A DNA stretch of 64,000 nt, taken from Prostheceraeus crozeri (taxonomy: Eukaryota; Platyhelminthes; Polycladida; Euryleptidae). The position numbers and the translations under genes are program-made. Shown in pieces: positions 1 through 11,505 of the stretch. The stretch covers positions 1 to 64,000 of the forward strand of contig CAJQUW010005329.1 in assembly GCA_907163375.1 (NCBI GenBank), in the 5' to 3' direction. The notes below the pieces were generated by a model that did not search any database, was not told the origin of the DNA, and saw only the letters and a list, made by a program, of their open reading frames with translations. Position 1 is the first letter of the stretch. Every line of letters starts with the position of its first letter.

Positions 1-2700
1 GGTGGGTGGTGGTGGGGGGTGGGTTTTGCGGTGTGGGGGGGTGGGGGCGTTGTTGGTTTTTGGTGGGGTGGGGGTGTGGCTGGGGTGGGTGGATTGGGGG
101 GGGGTGGGAGGGGGGGGGTAAGGTTGTGGTTTAGGGGGTTGTGTAGCTTTGATTGTGCGGGTGGGGGGGTGTGTGGGGCTGGGGTGGGGGTCTGATTCGT
201 TGGGGGAGGGTGAGGTTGGTTGGGTGGGTGCTAGGGGGGGTGGTGGGTTTGGTGTCGTGGGGGTCTGGTTTGGTGGTGGTTGGGGGTCTGGTGGAATTGC
301 TGGTGGTTGGGTGTTGTGGGGATGGGTGGTGGGGGTTGGTGTGTGGTTGAGTCTTTTGGGGTTCGGTGTGTATTGGTTGTTGGTGTGGGTTGTTGTTTAG
401 AGGTGTTTTTTTAGTGGGGGGGGGTGTGTTGTGGTGGGGTTGCTGGGGGGTTGTAGGTGGGATAAGGGGGTTGGGGTGGACAGGTTGAGATGGGGGTATG
501 GGGTGCGTGGGTGTTTGGCATGGTGGTTGTGGGTGGGTGGTGTGGTTGGGGGTTGGTTTTTGTGTTGGGGGGTGTTTTCGGTGGTTTGGGTTTGTGAGGA
601 CGTTTGTGTGTGGGGGTGGTGTGGGTTTGGTTGTGGTTGGTGGGGAGGTTGTTGTTGTGTGTTTGTGAGGTGAGGTTGCGTTGCTGTGTGTGAAGTGTGT
701 TGGTGTGGTGTTTGGTGTGGGGGGTGTTTGGTCGGTGGTTGGTGTGGGTGACTGGGGGGGTGGTTGACCTGGGGGGAGGGTGGTTTGTTGGGTGGGTTGG
801 GGGGTTGGGGTTGGGTGGTGTTGTTTGTGGGGTGGGGTGGGTTGTGGGGTGTGGGTGGTTGTTGCATGTGGTTGGGGGGGTTATGGGGGTTGGTGGGTGT
901 TGTGTTGTGTGGGTTGCGGTCGTGGGGTGGTGGGGGGGGTGTTTGGTGTTGGTTGGTTATTGGGTGGGTGGTGGGTGTGGTGGTTTGTTGGGGGTGGTGG
1001 GTTGGTTGGGGGGGGGGGTGGTGGAATTCAGTGGGGGGTGGGGGTGGTTGGGGGGGTGGGGGGTGTTTGGGTGGTGGGGGGGTTTTGGGTGGGGGGGTTG
1101 GGGTTGGTGGGGTGGGGGGGTGGTGGGGTTGGGGGGTGGTGGGGGGGGTTTGGTTGTGGTGTGGGGTTGGTGGGGTGGGTTGGGGGGGTTTGGTGGGGGG
1201 TGGGTTGGGGGTGTTGGGGGGGGGGGTGGGGGGTTTGGGGGGGGGTGGGGTGGGGTTGGGGGGTGTGTGTGGGGTGGGGTGGGTGGTTGGGGGGGTGGGG
1301 GGGTTGTGGTGGGGGGGTGGTGGGGGTTTGTGTTTGTGGTTGGGGTGGTGGGGGGGGTGTTGGGTGGGGGGGTGGTGGGTTTTGGGGGGGTGGTTGGGGG
1401 GGTGGGTGTGGGGGGTGGTTTGTTTGGGGGGTTGGTGGGTGGGTGGTCGGGTGTGGGGGTGGGTTGGGGGGGGGGTGGTGGTTGGGGGGTTGGGGGTGGG
1501 TGTTGGGGGTGTTGGTGGGGGGGGGGGGGGGGGTTTGGTGGGGGGGGGGGTGTGGTGTGGGGGGTGGGGGTGGGTGTGGGGTGTGTGGGGGGGGTTGTTG
1601 GTGGGGGGGGTTGGGGGTTGGTGGGGGGGGGGTGGTGGGGGTGGGGGTTTATTGGGGGGGGGGTGGTGGGTGTGGGGGGTTGGGGGTTGTGTGGGGGGGG
1701 TTTTGGGGTTTGGTGGGTGGGTTGTGGGGGTGGGTTGTTGTGTGGGGGGGTGTTGGGGGGTGGGGGTGTGGGGGGTGTGGGGGTTGGGGTTGTGGGGGTG
1801 GTTTTGGGTTGTGGGGTGGGGTGTTGTTTGGGGGGGGTTGGGGGGGGTGGGGGGGGCAGGGGGGTTGGGGGGTGGTTGGTTTGGGTGGGGGGGGGGTTTG
1901 GGTGGGTGTGGGTGGGGGTTGGGGGTGGTGGGGTGTTGGGGGGTGGTTGGGGTTTTGGGGGGGTTTGGGGGGGGTTGGGTTTGGGGGGGGGGTGTGGGTG
2001 GGGGTGGGGTGGTGGTGGGGGGGGGTGTGTTTGGTGTGGGGTGGGGTTGGTGGGTGGGGTGTTTGGGGGTGTGGGGGGGGTTGGGTGGTTTGGTGTGGGG
2101 GGGTGGGGGGGGGGGTGTTGGGTTGGGGGGGGGTGGTGTTGTTGGGTGTTTGGTGTGTGGGGTTGTGGGTTTTGGGGTGTTGTTGGGTGGGGGGGTGTGG
2201 GGTGGGGTGTGGGTGGGGGGTTGGTGGGGGTGTTGGGGTTGGGGGGTGGTTGGTTTGGTTGTGTTGGGGGGGTGGGGGGTGGGGGGGGGTGGGGGTTGGT
2301 GGGTGGTTAGGGGTTGGGGTTTGGATGTATTTGGGGGGGTGGGGGGGTTTGGGGTGTGGGTTGGGGTGGTGTGGTTTTTTAGGGGGGTTTGGGGGTTGTT
2401 TGGGGGGGGGGTTGGTTTTGTGGTGGGGGTGGGGGGTGTGGTGTGGTGTTTGTTGGGTGGGTTTTTGGGGTGGGGTTGGGGTGGGGTTGTTAGTGGGTAG
2501 TGGTGTGGGGTTGGTGGGGGGGGGGTGTTGGTGGGGGTGTTGGGGGGTTGGGTGGGGTTTATTGGGGGGTTGGGTGTGTTGGGTGGGGGTTGGGGTTTTG
2601 TGGTGGTGGAGTGGTGTGGGTGTGGGGGGGGGGGTGTGGGGGTGGGTGGGGTGTGTTTGTGGGATGTCGGGGTGTTTTTGAGGGGTTGGGTGTTGTTTTT
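1..2700. repeat. G/T-only low-complexity tract
   Basis: About 2.7 kb in which the plus strand is almost entirely G and T, in irregular GGGGT/GGTTG-like runs, with A and C very rare, most extreme from about 960 to 2500. It has no fixed repeat unit and no repeated TTAGGG-type telomere word. It ends sharply near 2700, where normal composition begins. The long open frames on both strands here (Gly/Val/Trp-rich on plus, Pro/Thr/His-rich on minus) follow from the composition and are not genes. It may be a true G-rich satellite with quadruplex potential or a sequencing/assembly artefact; the sequence alone cannot decide. Confidence 0.85.
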
Positions 2701-2717
2701 GTGGTTGGTCTGCAATC

Positions 2718-5690
2718 ATGTCTAATATGCCGATCACAGCAAAGTTCGCGAGCAGGTTATTGTTTACAGACTGTTCTTGGTCAAAAGATGAGAGAACAGC
2801 ACTTATTCATCGCGCTGCTTCGCGTTATTACAGTCGTTTCATTTCATTCTGTTCATCAATAGAAGTCATGGTGCATGCCGGGAATCCGAACAGCTACAAT
2901 GAATGCCTGCAGAGAGTGTCTTACTTGTTTCAATAAATGCACAAATGCAAGGAGACTAGATCAATTACAGACAGGTTCTTAACTGAATTCGCATTTGACG
3001 GATTTGACTCAGAAGATCATAGGCTATCCAAAGTTTTGTGCGGCACATTCCGACGGGTGTTATGCGATTACGAGAAAGGAAAATTTTCTTACCAGCTGAA
3101 TCTGTTTGAACACAATGAAATTGGAAGATATTCATGCAACATCAGATCAACAACAGATTTCTGCCATCATATGGTTTGCAATATTGCCCGGTCCAATACA
3201 TTCACAAATTCCAAGTTACCGAGCAAGAGACCCCCTCCAGGAAGACCTCCGACAAATCACTTACCAATAGACCTTCTAGCTTGAAAGTGTGTAGTATGTA
3301 CTTGTCTGTTTCAGGAAAAGGAAAGCCTCATAGCTGCAGTCGTTCCGGTACGCTCTCAAATGTTATGCAACTATTAAATTCAGCTGATGCAAGCAAGAAA
3401 TTACATGGCCAGATTATACATACATGAATATTGATGAGTCTAACTCTCAAGACGATGATGTGTTCTTGACGTCGCCGAAAGGTGGGATACCTCTGAAGTT
3501 GTTTCGTCGCAGATCAGAAGACTGTTGAGCTCAAGTTTCATCCACTACTATTCCTACGATGCAATGAGAATTGAATTTGAGTAATCGTGAAACACTGAAG
3601 ATGTGTCCAGAATTGAGGAAAACAAGAAATAGATTGATTGAACCTAATCTGCGAGAGCATCTAGGAGCTACAGACCATCTTTTTGATGATTTTTTTGAAA
3701 TGGAGACAATTGATTTTAGCATCATAGAGCATGGTGCAGTCAAAGATGTTAAGCTTACACCTGCTGTTGCCTGCAGGGATGCTCAATATCTCGTGAAATT
3801 CATTCCTGAGAAAAGAAACATTACGCATGACTACAGTATCAAAGTTTACATCGATAGGGGTAGTGGATTTATGAAGATTTGCATATCTGTATCTGATGCA
3901 ACTTACACGGGAAAATATAAAGTCACCGGAGTAAAACATATTTTTATTGTCGCTATCGCACCAAATGTGCAAGAAAATTACCCCAACTAAAACTTTGAGT
4001 GTCCACACGCATGAATGACCTGGATTTCAGCGACGAAAAGCTAGCAATCGCCTGTGACATGAAAATGTGCGAATTGCTTATTTGTACTGATGTCGCATGG
4101 TGCAACATTTCCGTGTTGTTGGTACACGAAAAAGAAAGCCGATTTGAGTGAATCTGGTCCCTGTCGTCACATTTCAATCATTACAGGACATGTATTGGTC
4201 GTATTGACACTTGTCAAGCAAGGGTGCGGAGTCGGAGTCCCGGAGTCCTATCATTTTTACTGGAGTCGGAGTCCTATCAATTGATAGGACTCCGGACTCT
4301 GGCATATAACTAGACCCAAAGTAAAATACAAACAGATTATTTATTCTCGTGCATGGCTGTCACTTTTAACTTTCTCCGTCAAACAAAAGTACAGAGACAC
4401 TGCTGAATGCAGAGTTTGTAATAGTTGAGGGAATGAATCGTGATAGTGAAAAAGGATTGTCTTTTCACTCGGTGATTTAGTAGAGAAGACAAGTCTTCCT
4501 AGCCTCGATCACACCTGCGCACCAAAGGTCACATCAGAGACAAAATTGAAATATTAGTTTGTTTGAGAACATTACCTCTTACCCTCACGTTAATAGTGTG
4601 TGATGGCTCCTCCAAAGCGCATATTAAAATCGAAAGTGTACTCATATTTTTGAAGAAGGGGGGATTTTCCTGCCTGGTAGAGACGAGAAAAACCGTGTGA
4701 AGCACGCATCAGCAAGATGGGAGGAGCAGAGTCGCATGCATCCAACTTAAAGCGACATTTGATGGACTCATCGAAAATGATTGATAATTGATACAGGAAT
4801 GATCACTAAACATAAGTTCAGGTAAGTCTATAATGAACTATGCTGTAGGTTACCAGTTTTTTCAAAAAACTAGGCTATATATGCTTGCCACCCGGAGTCG
4901 GAGTCCTATCAACCCCCGGAGTCGGAGTTGGGGTCGTAGTCCTATCAACCCCGGAGGCGGGGTCGGAGTCCTATCAAAATGATAGGACTCTGCATCCCTG
5001 TTGTCAAGACAGGAAAAAGCCAAATATTTTCACATTGTTGTCCACCCCAGTATTGTCAAGTGTAATGATTCCACGAAACAGATAATTGATGTGATTGCCC
5101 AGCCAGAATTCTAATTATTGATTGGAGTAGTCAATACCCTGTTCAAATCCTTGACAGAGACTTGGCCTGGCGCATCAGTATGGACAGAACGACTTCATAT
5201 TGAAAAGAAGGCGGATTACGGAGAAACGTTCACAGAAAATTCCTGTATAAAGCTCAATCGATATGACCATTAAACTGTCTGCCAGTCATGAAGGCAATCC
5301 GATGCTTTTCAAAGGTAGGAACTAACTGTTTACACATTTTGATCAATTTGAACTAATAAACCTTTTAACTTTCAGGTTGTTGGCTCGTGCTTTGGTCGTG
5401 AACTGGAACCAACATACATGAATGACATCAACAAATTCAGGAACTCGTATTTAGACCTCAACATTGCTGTAACACCGAAAGTGCACGTCCTTTTTTGGCA
5501 TGTTTCTGAGTTTTGCGAGCATCGCAATGAGGGTTTGGGTCGATTTTCTGAACAGGCAGTTCATCGCGATTTTTCATTCATTTGGAAAGATTACAAAGTC
5601 AATTCATCTTCTCATCCTGGTTTTGGTGATCGTTTGAAGGGCGCTGTGTGTCCCCATACTGGGTGTCATATTCCTGGTTTAATTTGATAA
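2718..5690 (+). pseudogene. Decayed gene of an unrecognised, probably mobile-element-borne protein family
   Basis: Coding-like blocks in several frames, broken by stops and frameshifts, run in a consistent order. One block is at 2718-3284. One at 3571-3990 ends in a segment reading GVKHIFIVAIAPNVQE and continues in another frame at about 4012-4150 (NDLDFSDEKLAIACDMK). A C-terminal block at 5418-5687 reads VTPKVHVLFWHVSEFC followed by GLGRFSEQAVHRDF. From memory these resemble a repetitive family of uncharacterised proteins in cnidarian and other marine invertebrate genomes; I cannot name a catalytic domain. The track between the middle and C-terminal blocks is interrupted by the hAT element at 4219-5000. 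Multiple stops make an active gene very unlikely. Confidence 0.55.
4219..5000 (+). mobile_element. Non-autonomous hAT element with perfect 8-bp target duplication
   Basis: The ends form imperfect terminal inverted repeats: left CAAGGGTGCGGAGTC, right (reverse complement) CAGGGATGCAGAGTC. The flanks are an exact 8-bp duplication, TTGTCAAG, at 4211-4218 and 5001-5008, as is typical of hAT insertion. Both subterminal regions carry repeated GGAGTCGGAGTCCTATCA-like units in direct and inverted orientation. Inside, near 4748-4790, a short reading ASNLKRHLMDSS resembles the end of a BED zinc finger, the usual N-terminal module of hAT transposases. That suggests an internal-deletion derivative of an autonomous element. 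Length is 782 bp and no transposase core is present. Confidence 0.85.
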
Positions 5691-7246
5691 ATGCAATGTC
5701 ATATGATACCACTTTCGATTACTTTTTAAATAGTATTACATTAAAATGTAATACCTATCTCCTAAGTTTACATTGCTAGAACGGATAGATAGGCAGGTCT
5801 GCGTTATGAATTACGTGTTCAGTAAAATCATATCAAATACATTAACAGGCCTATTTTGTGTAAAAATTTGGCCTATAGCTACTGCACATGCAAAAAGTTG
5901 AAGTACATATTTCTTGAAAAACGAATCGTCTTTACTGCTTTATTTTTAGAAGTGCGTGTACCTCTACATGAATTACCTTTCGAATAACAGTAAGCCTATG
6001 TCATGTATACATGTAGAAGCCAATACATCACTGCATGTATATTATACAATAATCATCTGCAAGATGCAAACAATGCATCTGATGACATTATAAGTGCTAA
6101 ATTTGTTTTCTGCGCAAAAAATTGCTTCATAAACTTGAACTGTTATCCCAAAGTAAATCAATCACCAATCAATCACATCGATGCTGATCAAAAATCATCT
6201 ATAACTTTAAAAGCAGGCATTGAACGAACTTTTAAGTATTGAAATCGTCTTCTACGTAAGATTTTGATATAGAAAACTTGCTATGTGAATTATATACGTT
6301 ATCCCAACAAAAGTCAATCACAAGGCCAACTACTCAATCATATCAATTCCGATCAATAGATTGCAAATATCTTTTGATAAGCTTGATAAATTATTTTTAA
6401 AATGCGGAATTTGGATTCTGCGTAGAATTTTGGTGTAGAAACAACTTTTAGATGTAATGGACAATTTTTTAAGGTTAAAGTGATTTTCGGAGCACCGTCT
6501 TTACCGGGGAATTCTTGGGAAACCTACTTGGAATTCATGGTTTCGTGTTTCTGGGTCGTGTCGTGGTGTCTTAGAAAAAAGTCAATGGAATTCATAGGTG
6601 GCTGAGATCTTGATAGTATTGTTAATAGGGCATCTTACATTTCGTGCAGCAATTAAGGAAAATTCATGGAATATTCTCTAAGTATCAAATAAATGAACTT
6701 TTCTTCGTATTTGCACCGACCTTTCTTCATAAAAGCGATGGATTGGGATGCAAGCTGTACGTAAGTGTCATTTTCACTCATCATTTGAAGTGCACAACCA
6801 GGAAAGTATCACTGAAAGTGTGTGGACCGTGAAATCGGTGCACACGTTTATTTCCGACGATAAATTGTGAAATTTACTATCGTACGATATAAATGCTTTC
6901 CCCCTTCTCAAATGAGAAAAAAGGCGGCATAAAATGAGTGTTTGGCAAGTCAATGGAGAGACGAATTGTTTCAATTAAAGCAATGGAAATTTATCGTGGT
7001 TTCAAACAATATCCGTGGACTGAAACTGAGCAGTCAGAGGTAATTTGTAAAATTGAATGTCAGATGATTTCATTTGTGAGGCATACTCAACTTATTCTAT
7101 CGACATAATCGGAAATGACGCTGAACCAATCCACAGCGGTAGAGTTAGATGATTGAAACCTATGTCTATACCACGTTCATTCCAAAATGCATTAGTGTCA
7201 GTTGACACAAACTGATCCCTTCTTTTTGTTGAGAATTGAGGCAATC
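5691..7246. other. Intergenic region upstream of the channel gene
   Basis: AT-rich sequence with only short open frames of random character. I see no recognisable protein similarity, RNA gene or terminal-repeat pair. The in-frame stop TAG at 7193-7195 bounds the channel reading frame on its 5' side. No convincing TATA or initiator element was identified. Confidence 0.5.
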
Positions 7247-8869
7247 ATGGTGGAAACTCTTCCGTCAAGTATCTCAAATGAAATAGCAAGGACTTCAGCA
7301 CATGGTATCCCGCGCATATTCTCCGCGAAGACTCATCTTCAGCGTCTAGTTTGGCTGTTATTATTTCTAGCTTCATCAATTGGATTTACTTTGCATTTCA
7401 AGAAATTGTTTGATCATTTCTCCGAAATTCCCGTGAACAGAAAAGTAACCATGCGTGGGACTGCATTTGAATTTCCTGATGTCTTTATATGCAATCCGAT
7501 GCCATTTTCGATATCGTTACTGCTGAGCAGTAATGAAATCGATGTTTATAAAATGTCTTTGAGGTATGGATATTTTGGCCACCGCCTGTATGCGGCCATG
7601 CAGAGCGATAATGTTTTAAGAAACTTACAATATGATGGTATCACGCTGACAAACCAAATAATATTTTCTTCCTTAAATTATAATGAATCGTACCAAAAAT
7701 TCATGAATACCATTGGTCAAACAGTGATGCGAGTGGCATGGAATAAAAACATAATAACTCGACGAAGCTCCTTTCGTTCAGTGCCAAGCACAGAATATTT
7801 AAGTTGCATCCAATTCATGAATACATCGCTCTTGAAAACACCAACAGACAAAATAACAATGCACTTGTTTACTGACGCATATCAGAAGGACAGACCTTTT
7901 GGACATTTGTATACGATGACATATACTGGATTGGGTGATCCAGACAAAGCGTCAGCAATGATATTGTACTTGACAGAAAAAGGAACGTTTCCCAGTATTG
8001 ACGATGTCAGTATCTTGTTGTCCTCCGGAATGACAACTGATATATCAGTCAGTATGACCAAGATGAAAATATTAAATACTCGGCGTCATGGGTGCCATGA
8101 AAAAGCGAGAACAATCGAAGTGGTGGATAAGTTCAACTTCATCGGTGAAGGAGATGGAATCATTAAGCTAAAAGAACGTTATTATTCATGTGTCGATTAC
8201 AAATGGACTTTTGCGTATCATGAAAAGTGTTCATGTATTCCATTGAATCGATACATTCCGCTGGCATTGCAAAATGAAACAGTGTACTGCTTAAATGCAA
8301 CAGTTTTCATCACAGTTGATCAGTTGATGAAAAACAGTCAGTGCGTTGTCATGTTGAATGTGAACAAAACTCTTCGAGACATGATAGAAAGTGCATGCCT
8401 AGACCCATGTTACTATGATGAATATTCAAGCACTTGGTCAAATGCATTATGGCCGTCTGCAACTCTGTTGAAAACCTCTATTGAAGAGCTTATCAATGAG
8501 TCGATATCACTGCGAAAATCTCAAAACATAACTGTTGCAGGTTGGGATATTCTGAAACCAAAAACTCCTTCGCTTTTTCCTGAAATAATCAAGGAGAGTC
8601 TGGTTAAAGTAACTCTAGGTGTGGAGTCGTCAGAATCAATTGTAATCGAGGAAAATTTGGCATATCCGATTTTTAACTTTTTCTCTGAGATCGGTGGCAT
8701 ATTGGGCTTGTACCTTGGAGTGAGTTTGCTAACACTTTGTGAACTTTTTGACCTTTTCTATTCGTGCATTAGGGGAGTTATATTCCAAGGCAGTGTGAAA
8801 CAATTTGAAAAGAAAGTCAGTGATATTGACATGACATCAAACAAAACTAGTGTAATAAGTTTGAAGTAG
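7247..8869 (+). CDS. DEG/ENaC-family (ASIC/FaNaC-like) cation channel subunit, intronless
   Basis: A single uninterrupted frame of 540 aa. The first ATG is at 7247; the frame opens 45 bp earlier only at a TTG, after an in-frame TAG at 7193. Family hallmarks appear in order: the N-terminal His-Gly gating motif (residues 19-20), TM1 at about 33-50, the post-TM1 motif FPDVFIC (76-82), a large Cys-containing extracellular domain including HEKCSCIP and ACLDPCYYDEYSS segments, and TM2 with the GVS (G-x-S) selectivity filter at about 491-493 inside LGLYLGVSLLTLCELFD. Members form trimeric amiloride-sensitive sodium-selective channels at the plasma membrane, gated by acid, peptides or mechanical force; the stimulus cannot be told from sequence. 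Length matches the family. Absence of introns suggests retroposition or intron loss. Both membrane ends and all motifs are intact, so a functional gene is likely. Confidence 0.92.
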   Translation: MVETLPSSISNEIARTSAHGIPRIFSAKTHLQRLVWLLLFLASSIGFTLHFKKLFDHFSEIPVNRKVTMRGTAFEFPDVFICNPMPFSISLLLSSNEIDVYKMSLRYGYFGHRLYAAMQSDNVLRNLQYDGITLTNQIIFSSLNYNESYQKFMNTIGQTVMRVAWNKNIITRRSSFRSVPSTEYLSCIQFMNTSLLKTPTDKITMHLFTDAYQKDRPFGHLYTMTYTGLGDPDKASAMILYLTEKGTFPSIDDVSILLSSGMTTDISVSMTKMKILNTRRHGCHEKARTIEVVDKFNFIGEGDGIIKLKERYYSCVDYKWTFAYHEKCSCIPLNRYIPLALQNETVYCLNATVFITVDQLMKNSQCVVMLNVNKTLRDMIESACLDPCYYDEYSSTWSNALWPSATLLKTSIEELINESISLRKSQNITVAGWDILKPKTPSLFPEIIKESLVKVTLGVESSESIVIEENLAYPIFNFFSEIGGILGLYLGVSLLTLCELFDLFYSCIRGVIFQGSVKQFEKKVSDIDMTSNKTSVISLK

Positions 8870-8918
8870 GTGTAATCCCTCATTATAATTCATCTCAGCA
8901 TAAGATTTCTACATTTTG

Positions 8919-8954
8919 CCGGACAATATTGCTCTTAGTTTCAATATTGTCCGG
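8919..8954. repeat. Short perfect hairpin
   Basis: CCGGACAATATTG is followed after a 10-base loop by its reverse complement CAATATTGTCCGG. It lies about 50 bp after the channel stop codon, so it would fall in the mRNA 3' end if transcription runs through. Confidence 0.8.
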
Positions 8955-9869
8955 TAAATGTCATGCAATTCCTATGGAAGAAAAAAGCCCAATATATTAT
9001 GTCCGCTACCACAGATGTTTCAGCGATTCATTGATCACATTGAATCAAGCATCGTAGTTGTAGGCTATAGTGAAATTGCTTAAACGAATCGTAAAGCAAA
9101 TTTCTCTATGACCAAAGAATGAGATCATTTGTGTTTTTAAGCTTCCATTGGTCCGACATTTGGATCCACCCATCGTCTATTGGTGTTGATGTAAAGCACG
9201 GATTCAATACATTCAAGTGCGATCATGTGATCAAGTGACTTCACATGGAAAATTACACTGGCAGAGATTCGTCGGAAGATTTGTGTTTAAGTCACAGGAT
9301 GCCATTTACTTTTAGAATGAGCGAGATTTTAATGCACATGCTTCGTCCTTTGATAAATTTCATGCAAAATATCAGCATCTTGCGATCATAGTGGCATTAA
9401 ATTTGATTGGAATTTTCAATCGTACAAATGGTTGTTGAATCATTTACTTGAACTAGATGTTGTAATGTCCATGTTTGATAAAAAATCTACTTTCTCAAAT
9501 CCTTCCATGAAGATTAACATTCCGGATGAAGATGTTCACAAATTTATCCTGTCATTTTCACTAGAAATGGAGTTAGTTGCTATCCATTAATGAAATTCAC
9601 ATTATGAAACAATTCTCCTTTCTTGCTCAGCCACCATTTTTTGAAATGCAGTTGATGAAACTTAAGAAAGTACAAATAAGCAAACCGTTATAGAGTTGCG
9701 CTGCTTTTCCTACTTATGTTGACTAACCATTGCTAGATAGTCTACACAGCCTGCAGGTCTGGAAAGGTTTGATCAATGTAACATAAAACTTCCACTGCTA
9801 GTTCTATGTCATTTTCAACATAGTGTGCCATTTTAACATAGTCCGCGCCACTACCTTGGATGAATTATG

Positions 9870-9968
9870 ATAGGAATATTGTCATAGTTTTATCGGACAA
9901 ATAATGCAGATATCCGCGTCCTCGGATAATCTGCATTATTGTCCTCTAAACTATGACAATATTCCTAT
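9870..9968. repeat. Foldback hairpin, about 99 bp
   Basis: The left arm begins ATAGGAATATTGTCATAGTT. The right arm returns as its reverse complement and ends ATTCCTAT, with small interruptions around the TAATGCAGAT/ATCTGCATTA pairing near the centre. The arms cover nearly the whole element, typical of a small MITE or foldback element. Confidence 0.75.
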
Positions 9969-10927
9969 ATTCTCGTCATGCACGTATATGACGCACAGAG
10001 AGAGAAACTGAAAATGTCATTCTTACCAATCATGACGCTTTAAGAAATTTCTCATCTCAATTTGAAAAAGTTATGTAATTTTTGTCATTTTATGTTTTAA
10101 ATGCTTGTGCTGATAACAATAACACGTAATATTATTTGCAAAATTGTGTAAAATTATGCAGTTTAATTATATTTTTGTAAAAGGATCGTCTAATTAAACT
10201 GACTTATCTATGGATTATCGTCTTCTGTCAAGCCGTCAAAATACTCGCATGGAATAAATAACATGTACATGCAGTTCATTTTCTATAGGATTTCTATAGG
10301 ATATTGCAGTGTTACAATAGTGCAAAGAGAGGGTCCGGACCAATGAATGTCCGCAAAAAAAATTCAATAGATGCAAAAATCAAAGTTGATTAAGGTTTTA
10401 CAGATTTCAGGAAAATTAGTGGGCTAACGGAAATCTTCGTGGTGCGTTGATTAAAGACAGGTTCCATTTTAGTTAGAGGAAATTGACTAGATTTCTTTTG
10501 AAAGATGGGTTAAAAGGAAAAAACATACAAATCCCAGACTTTTCGAGCTGATAAACACGGTCAACCTATCCCCACTAAAGGCATGTAGGCGCTGGAAAAC
10601 CAAAGCTTTGCAAATAATAGGTAACTCAGCGCATCAATCATAACAATTAACAATATTGGTTGAACAGCCAGAATAAGTTAATAAATAATTCAAGAATAAG
10701 AGTTGAGCTTGAATTTCACGATTTGAGTACTGAATTGCACAAGAATGTGGAGAAATTTAGTGATGAATTCACATTTACTGGAAGCAGTTGTCGTGGACTA
10801 GTCACGAAGATAGTCAACCCACACCCGGACAGCTAGCAATTTGCGTGACCTCCTCAAATAATTAGTGATAACTTAACTGCGCTTACTAATCTTATGTGAG
10901 GAAATATGTCTTGACTGCACATGTAGA

Positions 10928-11153
10928 TGTTGAAAATTTTGTATTGAAAGAAAGTCAAGTTGTTTATTATAAAATCGTAAAAAGTTGATCAATATATTTC
11001 GACTATTACACCATAGCCATTATCAAGATATGATATTTATTATATTACATTATCTTGATAATGGCTATGGTATAATAGTCGAAATATATTGATCAACTTT
11101 TTACGATTTTATAATAAACAACTTGACTTTCTTTCAATACAAAATTTTTAACA
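10928..11153. repeat. Near-perfect foldback element, about 226 bp
   Basis: The arms of about 100 bp are almost exact reverse complements. The outer ends read TGTTGAAAATTTTGTATTG and CAATACAAAATTTTTAACA. A loop of about 20 bases around 11032-11052 separates them. The near identity implies a young insertion or active sequence exchange between arms. No coding capacity. Confidence 0.85.
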
Positions 11154-11499
11154 TTCTTATGTGAGGTAATAGGATAGGTGAAATATATCCAAAGTATTAT
11201 ATTTTCCTCAACATTATCTTCTGAAATAGATTCGAGCAGACTAATGCAGCTTTTTATGAACCCTTGATTTTCACCATGGTACGGAAGATATTTATCAATT
11301 TACAACATTCTACCGATCAATCAAAAGTGATTTGAAAATATTTTTCTTTCAGCTTTTGACAGAAAACTAATTGATTCTTTCTTTAGGCAGTATGTATTAG
11401 AACACAACTGAAAAGAAACAAAGCTGCAAGAGAAACAAACTCCAATGAGCGAGGAATAGACATGATGTAAAAACACAATTTTGATATAAAAGTCAAATG

Positions 11500-11505
11500 T
11501 TTATT
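11500..11505 (-). promoter_or_regulatory. Candidate poly(A) signal of the TMEM144 gene
   Basis: TTTATT on the plus strand reads AATAAA on the minus strand, about 760 bp beyond the TMEM144 stop codon. This motif is common by chance in AT-rich DNA, so the assignment is tentative. Confidence 0.25.

Noticed and set aside
1-2700. Telomere
   Set aside because: No tandem TTAGGG or other fixed telomeric unit; composition is irregular G/T.
397-2737. Very long open frames on both strands (up to 772 codons)
   Set aside because: They arise because a G/T-only strand contains few stop codons; the products are monotonous Pro/Thr/His or Gly/Val/Trp strings.
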